Source of the DNA: a virus | DNA length: 64,000 nucleotides | Strand: one strand, 5' to 3' | Virus record (IMG/VR): IMGVR_UViG_3300021368_000003 | Coordinates: 31,400 to 95,399 of that record | Part shown: positions 25,801 through 33,885 of the stretch, piece after piece | Position numbering within the stretch: the stretch's first letter is position 1 | How the letters are laid out: the number at the start of each line of letters is the position of its first letter | The notes under the pieces: generated by a model | What the model saw: only the letters and a program-made list of their open reading frames with translations | What the model was told of the DNA's origin: nothing | Databases searched by the model: none | Program-made: the position numbers and the translations under genes

Positions 25801-27286
25801 GGACGTAACCTCTTGCACCAGAAGAACGACCAATCAGAACTTCACCATCAATAATGCTTTGTGAAGAAGCAAAGTTGATAGCAGTGAACATATTGATGTC
25901 GAAGAGGAAGCACTTATACTTTGATCCATCAACTTCAAGTTGCAGGACTCTTGCTTTACCAATCAGGTTACCCTGAGCAGTTTGAGAAGGACCAGAACCT
26001 GACCAGTCATCTCTAAGGTCAACAGTCTGATAGCAATGAGTAACACCCTCACCAGATAGTCTTGGCCAACCCCAGATGTCATATACCTCTACTGCCTGTG
26101 ACAGGTCAACAGGGATGATTTGGTTTTGGCGACCAACAAAAGTACGTGGTTTAGGAGAGTCAACATAGGTAGAAGCAAGCAGTGAAGTTCTATAACCTTT
26201 CACATATGCTTTACCAGGTCCAACTTCAATAGCAGCGAAGTTCTCGGATGCAACTTGTCCCTCAGGACTGGTTGATCCAGGAAGATATACACCGTTATTG
26301 AACTGATCGTTCAGGTGCTCTCTTGCTCTAACATCAAAGGTATCGACAACATAGTCGCCATGTGTCTCATACGTTCTACGAGCAATCGACTTTTCGATCT
26401 CGTTATATTCCGTACGGTCAACAAAGTTCTCAACAGTCGAGTTCCTGATGCGAAGCAGTTCGATGAAGTTCTTGTCAGTATCGTCATCGATTGGCTTCTT
26501 AACAAGTTGTGTCTTGATTCTGAATCGGTGACCACCAGGAGCAGAGTAGTTGGACGAACCAATGGCATTGTCCGTAAGTGACGGATCATCCTCAGGTGTG
26601 ATAATTGATTCGCTAACTTCAAATCCAACTCTGTAACTTGGGTTGTTGTCGTACTGTTCAAGGATAATATATGCGGACTGAATATCAACAAAGTGACCAC
26701 GGATAAAGTAGACACCATCACTAATATAAGCAGTGGATCCAACTTCACTAGCATTTACAGGAAGCAGCTGAGCAAAAGGAGATCCAACTTCGATCAAACT
26801 ATTACCGAAGGTGATCTCATCTTCAACGATCAACTGTTCGTTGTTCTGGAATTTCTTAGTCGTTACATCAGAAGTAGTGTCCCCAGACTCCACATATTTG
26901 ATGTAGAACGTGATGTATCCACGAGAAGATGTAGTAGCAGGAATCGAGTAAAGGACTTTCGCTTTGATGCCCGTCGTCAGTCCTTCAATGATTTTGCCAC
27001 TCAACTGTGATCTGTATGTTTCAACGTCAACCCCCAGGAATGACTGCTGAATCAGAACACAATCTACGTTCAGGTCATAACCCACCTGTCCTGGGATGAC
27101 CATAGCACCTTCCTTAAATAGGTGCTGTCCCATTGCTTCGATCTGATTTTGCAGGATCGATTGCATGGTCGTAAGTTCCCTTGCCTGAATTGGAAATCCA
27201 GGTCGGAAGAGAACTCTGTAAAAGTTTTTATCCTTATCGAAATCGTCGAAATAAGGAGCAATGTTTAGATTAGTATTCTGGGGCAT
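19847..27286 (-). CDS. Giant baseplate/structural protein with DUF4815 domain (2479 aa)
   Basis: A very large virion protein. Residues 5-70 (APYFDDFDKDKNFYRVLFRP, then GFPIQARELTTMQSIL) are the conserved start of the DUF4815 family, found in marine phage baseplate or tail proteins. Several copies of a short beta module with GETIDG / GRTSNARGRVVSFNS motifs follow. Residues about 1320-1415 are strikingly arginine-rich (ATRRRFRTNNRGF, RRGVPRR). The C-terminus is a Thr/Asn/Ser-rich beta region ending in a sandwich-like domain (VYYRIRKPGSDKPIQE). It lies directly after gp8, the position of gp9/gp10 in other cyanophages, so it probably performs baseplate-to-fibre connection. Start ATG is 3 bp downstream of the gp8 stop. 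Confidence 0.88.
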   Translation of the reverse strand: MPQNTNLNIAPYFDDFDKDKNFYRVLFRPGFPIQARELTTMQSILQNQIEAMGQHLFKEGAMVIPGQVGYDLNVDCVLIQQSFLGVDVETYRSQLSGKIIEGLTTGIKAKVLYSIPATTSSRGYITFYIKYVESGDTTSDVTTKKFQNNEQLIVEDEITFGNSLIEVGSPFAQLLPVNASEVGSTAYISDGVYFIRGHFVDIQSAYIILEQYDNNPSYRVGFEVSESIITPEDDPSLTDNAIGSSNYSAPGGHRFRIKTQLVKKPIDDDTDKNFIELLRIRNSTVENFVDRTEYNEIEKSIARRTYETHGDYVVDTFDVRAREHLNDQFNNGVYLPGSTSPEGQVASENFAAIEVGPGKAYVKGYRTSLLASTYVDSPKPRTFVGRQNQIIPVDLSQAVEVYDIWGWPRLSGEGVTHCYQTVDLRDDWSGSGPSQTAQGNLIGKARVLQLEVDGSKYKCFLFDINMFTAINFASSQSIIDGEVLIGRSSGARGYVHSAAADYAMLHQVSGQFQVGEVIERDGRVLDTCSAVFSYEQSDIRQMVGYDTPTGSTIIFTASLALNESIALTGKTITVDKANDVTGFDTAFAADLRPGDVISPVATDNKGSTSLRVRRVDGTNIAFTALNRKSSGTTPVFDFGLQVAKLDNSLIKNGGNIANQEYNATQFTRLRPVFTQKNTRDGELAIDMPKKAIKAISDESFISIRTFANKQLSSGDVSFTLPENEQFTTLDGENYILAIETGSNTHTGYGWSPGTVLDIEEESEKQNPTISVSFGANRQSLQITGINNGSGGTSNISRVTLTAAVSVNTVSKKIKTAAKMRTMKVIRTRNQNDVLNYGLAFGNLYGTRIEDEEISFALNDVYKIHAVYESTDEQDAQVPYVVLTENVYFDNGSVVVGRTSNARGRVVSFNSNNNRLYIVSLSAETFQTGETIDGFDDELNKLVAVIEDGDGSVERGSKDITGNFELEPNITPFFYGVSKLIRKAGTSEPKRKLAVVFDYFIHEASGDYFSNQSYTGINFSEIPKYRTERNSKDLTDAIDFRPAVGELASGSGTVEQPYYTNCKSLDFDSRVFTSTGGAGGSTIFNLPKVEEQFRADYEYYLPRQDKLFMTHDGDLKLSMGVPNEDPPEADNIDNAMLLAKIQYEPYVYDVEEDILITLHQQRRYTMEDIGNMDRRLQSLEYYTSLSLLEADARNVKAYDGDGFDRLKNGFMVDDFTDHSTSATDDDDYKCSLDFTEGVLRPSHYTQNISLRYNRTASTNIVWHGGRQLRRGKNGSNILTLPFVEEAVIVQPYASRMENVNPFNVFTFIGRIDLLPASDDWVDTRRVPARVTSIEGNFQATRRRFRTNNRGFAPVQWRAWRTAWTGTRRTNGRAWRETSFRRGVPRRIMASTTTVTTRRQVRSGTRIRVVPRVDRRSLGDSVIDSTFIPWIRSRNVAFDVERIKPKTRMYAFFDGDNVMQYITPKLIELVKNSSEDPSTNETPFVIGETVIGLNSGCRLKVVAPNDGLTTNSYTATNDTLPDSYASQTAVLNIDTNEMAAQTQGTAYGNVAVGEVLVGRTSGARAVVKDRRLISDLLGIVKGTFFIPNPRRNSNPRWATGTRVMRLTSSDSDSRLPGAVDSAAEAEYSARGTLNTVQENILAVRNARIVRDTVRDRRTVRSVRTNTRQVGWWDPLAQSFLLEAVGGSFVTGVDIFFATKDQKIPISMQIRPMENGYPTKDILPFSDCTLIPSQVEISENASIATRFEFPAPVYIPESEEHCFVLFSDSNEYKVWISRMGDIDITGTRTISEQPYAGVLFKSQNASTWTADQYEDLKFNLYRAKFDTTVTGSAVFNNAQLGRGNDGLASLINNPVSTIQPKQELTLVTGTSYNFTVGARIIQTPSNAQATVLEFDSVSNPQKLTVTDITGTFVQGIVDNQGAITNGLKSSQSTVTLVMSTVNNGTFEAGDVITGSSSGATAVVTDYNSGTSTITANYVDKQFDTANDTLSEPGGVSGTISSATYGGDSYTGYPVSQPSLRTVDKKVVVMHPNHGMHNRSNNVEITNVESEVGSTTLTSNLSSTATTLSVANAGSFHKVINGKPISTTNPGYLMLVGEDSRATGLRPPTPPGGDDDATEAWRCIRHVIQRKEIIAYSAISDNGKEITVAPSGRGITSDVMNTGAALSWDAETEVQCYNLDGIPLTEINKIHTGIGDPTLDTYSLPTQSVASVGIVGGGPNVSASQNIPFELITPTIQILQFKETDVSPTLNTTSGTSIGNGGQIVDQASFVNNGTYDEIQLNEENYYDNPRIIASDINEANKLEGSKSLTLRISMTTEKENLSPVIDLDRVSVITTSNRINEWPGGPQVLGLQSEIDTTSDVSLLNSGDQNDAVYLTKVAQLANVSRSIRLMISMQRYGDSNIDVYYRIRKPGSDKPIQESGFIKIPVPDVGSTNVGEEEWEDFEYTVEGEEFQAFQIKIVMKSKSQAKVPLIKDLRAIAFAS

Positions 27287-27289
27287 CTC

Positions 27290-28825
27290 TTAGAACTCGA
27301 TTACGATTTTGATATCTTCAATTTGGTCGCCAGCACGAGAAATCGCGCCTCTGTTATCTATGTAGATGATTTCGCCAGAGTTCGGTTCGATTTCAGGTTT
27401 GGCATAACCGTTAGTGAAGGACATACCCAAGTCATACTCAGTGTTGTTAATAACACGAGTAGAGACACCAGACACAACGGGGAAGTTGATATCAGGGTCT
27501 GCTGATGTACCAGAGGTAGAACCCGTCACTGGGTTACCTCCTTCAAACTCGGTAAGGTTACCAGTAATTTCTGGGAACACACCATCAATTCTGTTCTGAT
27601 AGTATTTAAGAACTTTGGTAGTGGCGTTCCAGGAAATGACACGACCACGGGCAGTTACCTGCTGACCACCAACCGTTCTAGACTGAGTAATAATCTCGTC
27701 AGTTTGGAACTGACCAGTAAAGGTTGGAGAGAAGATAACAGCACGAGTAGCAGACAACGTAATCGCAGACGTTAGTTCTGTCGTACCATACTGGTTAGGA
27801 TTGATAACGAGACCAATACGGCGATAGTCGTTATCAGTAGGGAAGTCACCCGATCCTTCATCGTAGGTGAACTTCGTGTTGATCATCACTCTGTAACCAC
27901 CAAGTTCTTTGGTAGGATCAGAACCATGACCAGTGTCAGGAGGAATAATAACGTCGATAGCAGCACCCGTTCCAGTACCAGCACCAATACCGTTGATCTC
28001 ATCGATCACGATCTTACCGAAGGTGTAACCAGAACCACCAGAAGTCACAGTTGCCGAAACAACTTTACCACCATCAACCACCAGAGAAACACGACCACCA
28101 ACGCCGTCGCCCTTAATGGGAACGTTTTCGTAGGTGCCGTTGTTATATCCAGTACCAGATGCTTGAATAACCACAGTGTCGATCTCACCACCGACAGCAT
28201 CACCAGTCACAGCGATATCGCTGAGCACAGGCATGTAATCATTCGAGAAGAATTTCAGAACCTGACCAACAGGGATCGTATAAAGATACTTCCAACGGTA
28301 GCCATCAGAAGTGGTAATAATTGAAGTGGAGGTGCCAGTAGGCTCAACAGTAGAAGGTTTACCGTTAGGATCAGAAGGACTGGTGCCGTTGTAAATGCAC
28401 TTGTATACTTGGTACTGCGAGTTAACAACGTAGAAATCTGCGTCGTAAAGTTTCGTAGCACCCGACGATGCCGTCTTGGTCGAGGAGTAATCATGACGAT
28501 ACATATCATAAACGTAACCCAGACCACCAGTGGTTTGTTCTGGGGGTGTCCAGTCAATACGACGAACTACTTGAATCGTGTCATTTGCAAGAACACGCTT
28601 CAACGAAATCATGTCTGAAAACGTATCACTAAACTCTTGGAACGAGTCAATAGGAGTCGGCGGTGCGTTTTCGTTGTCCCATTCTTGGGGACGACCAATG
28701 AAAACGTACAGACGGTCTCTATTAGAACCCGCTACAAGGTCAGACTGCGTAGGGTCGGCACCCTCCAACGACTTAATAAATCGCTTCGCAGTAAAAATCC
28801 TAAATTGGTCGGTGAGAAGTGCCAT
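27290..28825 (-). CDS. gp8: Baseplate wedge protein gp8
   Basis: T4-like gp8, a baseplate wedge component. The N-terminal half is highly characteristic of cyanophage gp8: LYVFIGRPQEWDNENAPP, MYRHDYSSTKTASSGATK, QVYKCIYNGTSPSDPNGKPS and DGYRWKYLYTIPVGQVLKFF. Length is 511 residues against 334 for T4 gp8. The C-terminal extension contains a GTGYNNGTYENVPIKGDGVG / GGSGYTFGKIVI module shared with the giant protein, and one RGRVISWNATTKVLK module of the GETVTG type. An ATAAATA late-promoter box ends 22 nt upstream of the ATG. Confidence 0.93.
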   Translation of the reverse strand: MALLTDQFRIFTAKRFIKSLEGADPTQSDLVAGSNRDRLYVFIGRPQEWDNENAPPTPIDSFQEFSDTFSDMISLKRVLANDTIQVVRRIDWTPPEQTTGGLGYVYDMYRHDYSSTKTASSGATKLYDADFYVVNSQYQVYKCIYNGTSPSDPNGKPSTVEPTGTSTSIITTSDGYRWKYLYTIPVGQVLKFFSNDYMPVLSDIAVTGDAVGGEIDTVVIQASGTGYNNGTYENVPIKGDGVGGRVSLVVDGGKVVSATVTSGGSGYTFGKIVIDEINGIGAGTGTGAAIDVIIPPDTGHGSDPTKELGGYRVMINTKFTYDEGSGDFPTDNDYRRIGLVINPNQYGTTELTSAITLSATRAVIFSPTFTGQFQTDEIITQSRTVGGQQVTARGRVISWNATTKVLKYYQNRIDGVFPEITGNLTEFEGGNPVTGSTSGTSADPDINFPVVSGVSTRVINNTEYDLGMSFTNGYAKPEIEPNSGEIIYIDNRGAISRAGDQIEDIKIVIEF

Positions 28826-28847
28826 CTTTTAGAAATTACCTTCTTTT

Positions 28848-28854
28848 TATTTAT
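28848..28854 (-). promoter_or_regulatory. Late-promoter-like ATAAATA box upstream of gp8
   Basis: The minus strand reads ATAAATA in the 33-bp gap between the 628-aa gene and gp8, ending 22 nt before the gp8 ATG. Same spacing as the box before the 494-aa fibre. Pattern and position only. Confidence 0.6.
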
Positions 28855-28858
28855 GTGT

Positions 28859-30745
28859 TTACTCAGGCTCCTTTCTCACAAGGTTAGTGTATTCTTGCGA
28901 GACAAACGTGCCGTTTGCACCACTTCCGCCACCAGTGATAGTATCGGAGGTAGTAAATTTATAGGTAGTGCCATTGTTGGTTATACCTGTAACCTTCAAA
29001 GTCTTGTAACCATATGCATCTTCTGCTGACTGAATCTCAGCAACGGTAGCAGTTACACCAGTCACAGAACCCGTGACAGTTTCTCCTACTGTATAGTTAC
29101 CGCCTGCATGGTTTTTGAGTTTGAGGGTGGATGCTGAAATGTGTTCAACTCCATCATCGAGTTCGCCAGCAGTTTGCACAGAAGCAGTAAGGGGCACAAG
29201 ACTTGAATCATACAGTTCATCTCCAACTTGGAATAGAGTGGTGTTTTGTCCACCAACAGTTTCTTCAATACCGTAAAGGGTGGAAGCAATACCACCATCC
29301 AAACTGATTTCATCTTCAAAGTCTGTACCAGTATTTACCAAGTCAGGAATGCCATCACCTGCACCATCCAACTCATCATCATCTTCAAACTTAAATCCTT
29401 CTAAGACACTAATAGGATTCTCAAAGGTGACGATAGATGAATTCTCATCTTCTACCAGAGGGTGTGGTCCAACACCAGTACCAGATGATGCTGATGTACC
29501 AGCGATGAATTGAATCACCGAGGTCTTTTCATTAGATCTACCGCCATCAATAAACGCTAGTTCATCGACTTGGAAGATTAGAAATAGTTCTCTGGTTTCT
29601 GGTCGCCAGTCATAAACAATAGCGACCTTGTTAGATTTATCTTCCTGTACTCTTCTGACACGATCAGATACAGTAAAGTTGTAACCAGATCCACCACCAG
29701 GTAGATCAGCAAGACTGTCTAAGATAACACGCTGGTCATAACGGAAGTTAATACCTCTATCACATCCAGTGAAGGAGATAGGTGTCTTACCTGTATATCT
29801 AACAATCTCTCTGCCGATCTGGAACTTACCAGAACCAGGGAATGCAGCAGTGGTCTCGATGTATATCGTAGTATCCGTTGCTGTTGCATCACGGATAAGA
29901 GCACTGATCTCATAGAAGTCAGAGACCAGAGAAGTTCTATTTCGTTGTGTACGAATCAGGTTAGTATCTCTGGTGAAGATAACCTGAGGAGGAGATGTGT
30001 ATCCACCACCAGAATTGAGTAGATCGATTGATTCAATTCTACCCAGATTGATAGTTGCTTCTGCCTGAGCACCAGATCCACCACCACCAATAATCTGAAT
30101 CAGAGGAGGGGTCTCAAAGAATTCACCAGGGTTGGTAACATTGATTGCTTCGATCTTACCGAACTGATTAACCTCAGCAACACCTTCGGCGTTCTGTCCA
30201 CCACCACCAGAAATAACAATAGTAATATCTTCGGCGGTATAGTTTCTACCGTTGTTCTCAACGGCAAGACCAGTTACCTGACCAGTAGTAGGAACAAGTT
30301 CAGCACCAGATCCACCACCACCTTCAAGTCTTGCAGTAGCATCAAAATAACCATCACCAGGTCTAGTCACCTGAATGTAGTTTACAGATCCAGCAGGTGC
30401 AAGAATAGTAGATCCATCAGGACCATATTGATCCTCTTCCCAAAGCACAATGTTTGCGTCTGCTTGGGTGATACCAGTATCAGTAGAATCGATGACCAAA
30501 CGCAAGGGATTATATCCTTCACCAGGATCGATTACATCAACAGATAAGATCTCTCCGTTGTCTGCAATGTTTGCTCTTAGAACAGCGTCTCTGATCGGGG
30601 TGCCACAGTTGCCAATAGACAACTTCGGTGGATCGTTGGGATCATACCCACTTCCACCATTTGTTACAATTACGTCCTTTACACCATATACACTATTGAA
30701 TACGGGACGAATTGCTGCACCTGATCCTGGGACTGTTCTTGGCAT
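28859..30745 (-). CDS. Virion structural protein with GGGGSGA beta repeats (628 aa)
   Basis: Residues 20-260 consist of six or so repeats of about 40 residues, each with a GGSGY or GEGYN turn, a PP-hydrophobic strand and a GGGGSGAxA loop (LIQIIGGGGSGAQAEATI, INLGRIESIDLLNSGGGY). Around residues 275-350 a beta module reads IYIETTAAF, FQIGREIVRYTG, CDRGINF, similar to modules in gp15 and the giant protein. The C-terminal part has a YTVGETVTGSVTGVTATV module. No enzyme motif. It shares its TAATG junction with the upstream 494-aa fibre gene. Position and composition support a baseplate or fibre component of cyanophages; exact role unknown. Confidence 0.82.
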   Translation of the reverse strand: MPRTVPGSGAAIRPVFNSVYGVKDVIVTNGGSGYDPNDPPKLSIGNCGTPIRDAVLRANIADNGEILSVDVIDPGEGYNPLRLVIDSTDTGITQADANIVLWEEDQYGPDGSTILAPAGSVNYIQVTRPGDGYFDATARLEGGGGSGAELVPTTGQVTGLAVENNGRNYTAEDITIVISGGGGQNAEGVAEVNQFGKIEAINVTNPGEFFETPPLIQIIGGGGSGAQAEATINLGRIESIDLLNSGGGYTSPPQVIFTRDTNLIRTQRNRTSLVSDFYEISALIRDATATDTTIYIETTAAFPGSGKFQIGREIVRYTGKTPISFTGCDRGINFRYDQRVILDSLADLPGGGSGYNFTVSDRVRRVQEDKSNKVAIVYDWRPETRELFLIFQVDELAFIDGGRSNEKTSVIQFIAGTSASSGTGVGPHPLVEDENSSIVTFENPISVLEGFKFEDDDELDGAGDGIPDLVNTGTDFEDEISLDGGIASTLYGIEETVGGQNTTLFQVGDELYDSSLVPLTASVQTAGELDDGVEHISASTLKLKNHAGGNYTVGETVTGSVTGVTATVAEIQSAEDAYGYKTLKVTGITNNGTTYKFTTSDTITGGGSGANGTFVSQEYTNLVRKEPE

Positions 30746-32229
30746 TAGACTACTACGATATTACCTTGCATGTTTCCATGAATAGTACACTGATAAACAT
30801 ATGTTGTACCAGCAGCAAGATTCATAGGAACTGTCCAGAATTGAACAGAACTTTGACTTCCAGTTGTACCACTAATAGCAGAACCACCAGCACTCACTCT
30901 CAGTGCGAGAGGGTGTCCAGATCCAGTAGTGTTGTCAAATCTGTAAGTAAATCCACGATACACATACAGGGTGGGGTCGTTTGCAGATACACCACCACCC
31001 GTTACAGTGTAATTGTTGGAGTCAGAAGCACTAAACTCAAAGTTGATACAAGGAGTTGCTACTGCTTCAAATGAGGATCCGTTGTGGACGAGAGTTTGTC
31101 CTTCCTGAGCACTGGGTAGTGCGACAGTGTTTGTAATAGTAAGCGTTGACCCAGACACAGCAGTAGTGATCCCAGTCCCACCAGCGATCGTGATAGTAGA
31201 ATCGGCAGCCGCAGCAGTATAGGAACCTGAGTCACCCGCAGCAGTTTGGAGTACGTTTTGTACGACGTTGGGGGAGTCATTCGTGAATGTGATAGCGCCA
31301 GCGTTTAGGTTGGTGCTAATTCCACTACCACCAGTAAAAGTAATAGTATCAGTGGTTGTAGTCGCTGTTGTTGTTCCGTTGTCAGCACCGAGAGTCGTAA
31401 ATACATTCTGATTCAGATCACCCAGTGTACCAGTCATGTCGATGGTGAGTGTATCACCAGACATTGTGGTAGAGATGTTCGTACCGCCGACAATGTTGAG
31501 AGTGTCGTTAGCAGCAGAAGCAGTTGTTGTTCCTGTGTCGCCTGTGAAGGTTTCAAAGAGGTTTTGAGTGGTTCCACCACCGCCGCCACCAGATCCTTGT
31601 AGATCGTTAGCAGGTTGCCAAGCAGAAGCAGATGCTACCCATTTCAGAACCTGACCATCAGACGGACCACCATTAACAGTGGTATCAACGTCAGACAGAA
31701 CAGTAATACTTTGGTTCTCATCTACCAGGGGGACCCAAGCGGCAGAGTGAGCAAAATATGCTTTGCCAGTGCCATGAACGTGAGCAAGCATACCGTGATG
31801 GTTAGTCGCATCAGGAAGGTCGCCCAGAGTAGCGTAAGGGGCATACCATTTGAGATATCCATCGTCACCGTCAATGTAAGTGTAAGCAGATCCAGACCCA
31901 CCTGCCCAGAGTTTGATATCCCCAGTTCCAGTTTGATAAATTACGATATTGTCAGTTCCATCAGACGTGATCTGATGACCATTAGTATCCAGGTTACCAG
32001 TCAGCGTGTCAAAGTTTCCAGCACGAAAAGCAGCACTAGGTGACGTGCCCCATTTCAGAACCTGACCCTCAGTAATACCAGCACCGATATCAAACAAGAT
32101 ATCAGTTTGGTTACCTAGTTTCTCATAGAGTTCATTAAAATTGGAGTTTGCTTTGATGGCACCATCACGGAGGGTATCACCCGTTCCGTCATTCGCCGCA
32201 GAACCAATGCCAATCGTCTGTTTTGCCAT
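30745..32229 (-). CDS. Fibre-like structural protein with C-terminal cupredoxin-like domain (494 aa)
   Basis: The N-terminus (GIGSAANDGTGDTLRDGAIK, then ANSNFNELYEKLG) is a common attachment motif of phage fibres. The middle is built of repeats with TTTASAANDTLNIVGGTNIS and LNQNVFTTLGAD patterns. Residues about 394-494 form a small beta-barrel with blue-copper spacing: H439 (GHPLALRV), C481, H484 and M487 (YQCTIHGNM). These are the four ligand types of a type-1 copper site, though the Cys-His-Met loop is shorter than in plastocyanin. It is preceded by an ATAAATA box and followed by the GGGGSGA protein with a TAATG overlap. A virion surface role is inferred. Confidence 0.85.
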   Translation of the reverse strand: MAKQTIGIGSAANDGTGDTLRDGAIKANSNFNELYEKLGNQTDILFDIGAGITEGQVLKWGTSPSAAFRAGNFDTLTGNLDTNGHQITSDGTDNIVIYQTGTGDIKLWAGGSGSAYTYIDGDDGYLKWYAPYATLGDLPDATNHHGMLAHVHGTGKAYFAHSAAWVPLVDENQSITVLSDVDTTVNGGPSDGQVLKWVASASAWQPANDLQGSGGGGGGTTQNLFETFTGDTGTTTASAANDTLNIVGGTNISTTMSGDTLTIDMTGTLGDLNQNVFTTLGADNGTTTATTTTDTITFTGGSGISTNLNAGAITFTNDSPNVVQNVLQTAAGDSGSYTAAAADSTITIAGGTGITTAVSGSTLTITNTVALPSAQEGQTLVHNGSSFEAVATPCINFEFSASDSNNYTVTGGGVSANDPTLYVYRGFTYRFDNTTGSGHPLALRVSAGGSAISGTTGSQSSVQFWTVPMNLAAGTTYVYQCTIHGNMQGNIVVV

Positions 32230-32251
32230 CTTCTTACAGTTTGTACGTTGT

Positions 32252-32258
32252 TATTTAT
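32252..32258 (-). promoter_or_regulatory. Late-promoter-like ATAAATA box upstream of the 494-aa fibre
   Basis: The minus strand reads ATAAATA (in ACATAAATAAC) in the 25-bp gap, ending 22 nt before the fibre ATG and overlapping the 3' end of the YHYH gene. Pattern and position only. Confidence 0.6.
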
Positions 32259-33865
32259 GTTGCGTCAAAAGACACAGTGGTGGAGTCAAGAGTAGATTCG
32301 GTAGAATCGAACGAATCTGCGCTACCACCAGAGAATCCAGTGACAGTCAAAGTCGCAATTTCAGTTTGTAGTGGGGAGTTAGATGCGGGGGTTGCACCAA
32401 CAGGTCCACTAATTTCGCAACGGAACTTATACCCTGTCATATATGACAGAGCAGTAAAAGCATAAGAGCTGCTAGTTGCACCAGTCAGAACTGCGAAGGA
32501 GAAACCACCATCAGTGGATCTATACCATTGATATCGTTTGGGTCCATCTTCGGGACTGATTGCAGCGGTAACCGTAAAGGTAACCAACTGTCCACTTCCA
32601 ATCGTGGCGTTCTGTGGTTGCAGAGCGATCTGAATCGTTGCAGGGATAACAGTCCCACCATCTCCACCGCCAGTAGGTGGTGGTGGGGGTGCTGCACCAT
32701 TGTTTGCTGGTTGATCAATAGCCTCACGAGTAGTAAGACCAACCATGTATGGGAACATAGGAACCAGGTTCTGCTCACTATCTAATTCAGTAGATAAGAA
32801 GTAAGCATATGTTCCATCAGGATATTCAGGAGTAACACAAAAACGTCCATTATGGAAGTCTAGGTTACCAAGACCCTCAGCGTACTCCCAGTCCTGCATC
32901 AGAGCGCCTGCTGGGGGGTTCTGCTGGGACGATCCATAGCTTGGTCTACCCTCCGCTTCTTCTGATTTAACACGATAAGAAGTAGTTGCTAAACCTATCT
33001 CACTATTATTGTTCCAGGGGTCGTTATAAAAGTAGGGTCCATATACTGGGAATCCATCAAAGGCAATACCAACAAGTTTGGAATGACCATCAGGATGTCT
33101 TAGGTTGTCACCGTTATACTGAGAAGAACCATAGTAGTCATTGTAAGTTGACATGATGGCATTATCTTTCCAGCATTCTAGAAACTCAGTATCGTGGTAA
33201 TGATATTGTCCAGTTACTTCTGGATGTCCACCACAATTATCTTCACCAAAATCTACTGGTGAGTTGGGGTAATGTGCGTTCCAGTTGAATCCTGTTGGGG
33301 GATTGCCTCCGCTTCCAGCCGATGGGTTGAAGAAGACAACACCATTAGCAGCAATGCCGATAGCACCCAGTGGAGTTGCGACTCTACCGTTTCTCTGGTC
33401 ATAATAGTTGTAAGTTCCTGTATGTGCTTCTCTCGTGTAATCCACGATGAGTTGCAAGTATGTACTACTAGCACGCCAGAATTCACCAGCAGTTGCAGTT
33501 TGTGCAGTGCCCTTGTATATAAAGACTTGCTTCTTTTCGTCTGCTGTACCAGCATCAAATACGAAAAGAATTCTATCGCCAACACGGATAGAACCAGATG
33601 TTGTTGTGCCTAAAAGACCATTATCATCTACGCTTAGAGGGATCTCAATAATATATCCATTTTGTGTAAAGGTGTTACTATCAAATGCTCTGGTAATACC
33701 AAATGTTCCACCTCTAAAATAAAAGTCATGGTCAAAATCCTGCTCAGTAACCGCATTAGGGTTATTAGCATTAGGAAACGTACCATAGGCGACGGGATTG
33801 GGTAGACCATTCGCCGAAACGTCTATGATACGGGTGCCAGCGTTATAAGTTGCGGTTCCTGCCAT
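32255..33865 (-). CDS. YHYH-domain plus Ig-like structural protein (536 aa)
   Basis: Residues about 205-370 form a YHYH domain: GGHPEVTGQYHYHDTEF near 210-226, FDGFPVYGPYFY near 267-278, and NGRFCVTPEYPDGTYAYF near 345-362. Residues about 410-525 form an Ig-like beta-sandwich with a conserved-looking Trp (RYQWYRS). A proline-rich linker (AAPPPPPTGGG) joins the two. Both domains recur in the giant protein next door, so this gene looks like a shorter paralogue assembled from the same parts. YHYH proteins occur in marine phages as tail or baseplate components; catalytic function is not established. The stop is 25 bp before the next gene. Confidence 0.83.
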   Translation of the reverse strand: MAGTATYNAGTRIIDVSANGLPNPVAYGTFPNANNPNAVTEQDFDHDFYFRGGTFGITRAFDSNTFTQNGYIIEIPLSVDDNGLLGTTTSGSIRVGDRILFVFDAGTADEKKQVFIYKGTAQTATAGEFWRASSTYLQLIVDYTREAHTGTYNYYDQRNGRVATPLGAIGIAANGVVFFNPSAGSGGNPPTGFNWNAHYPNSPVDFGEDNCGGHPEVTGQYHYHDTEFLECWKDNAIMSTYNDYYGSSQYNGDNLRHPDGHSKLVGIAFDGFPVYGPYFYNDPWNNNSEIGLATTSYRVKSEEAEGRPSYGSSQQNPPAGALMQDWEYAEGLGNLDFHNGRFCVTPEYPDGTYAYFLSTELDSEQNLVPMFPYMVGLTTREAIDQPANNGAAPPPPPTGGGDGGTVIPATIQIALQPQNATIGSGQLVTFTVTAAISPEDGPKRYQWYRSTDGGFSFAVLTGATSSSYAFTALSYMTGYKFRCEISGPVGATPASNSPLQTEIATLTVTGFSGGSADSFDSTESTLDSTTVSFDAT

Positions 33866-33878
33866 CGAACTTTTTAGT

Positions 33879-33885
33879 TATTTAT
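33879..33885 (-). promoter_or_regulatory. Late-promoter-like ATAAATA box upstream of the YHYH gene
   Basis: The minus strand reads ATAAATA (in CAATAAATAAC), overlapping the stop of the giant gene and ending only 13 nt before the YHYH-gene ATG. The short leader makes it a weaker candidate than the others. Confidence 0.45.
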
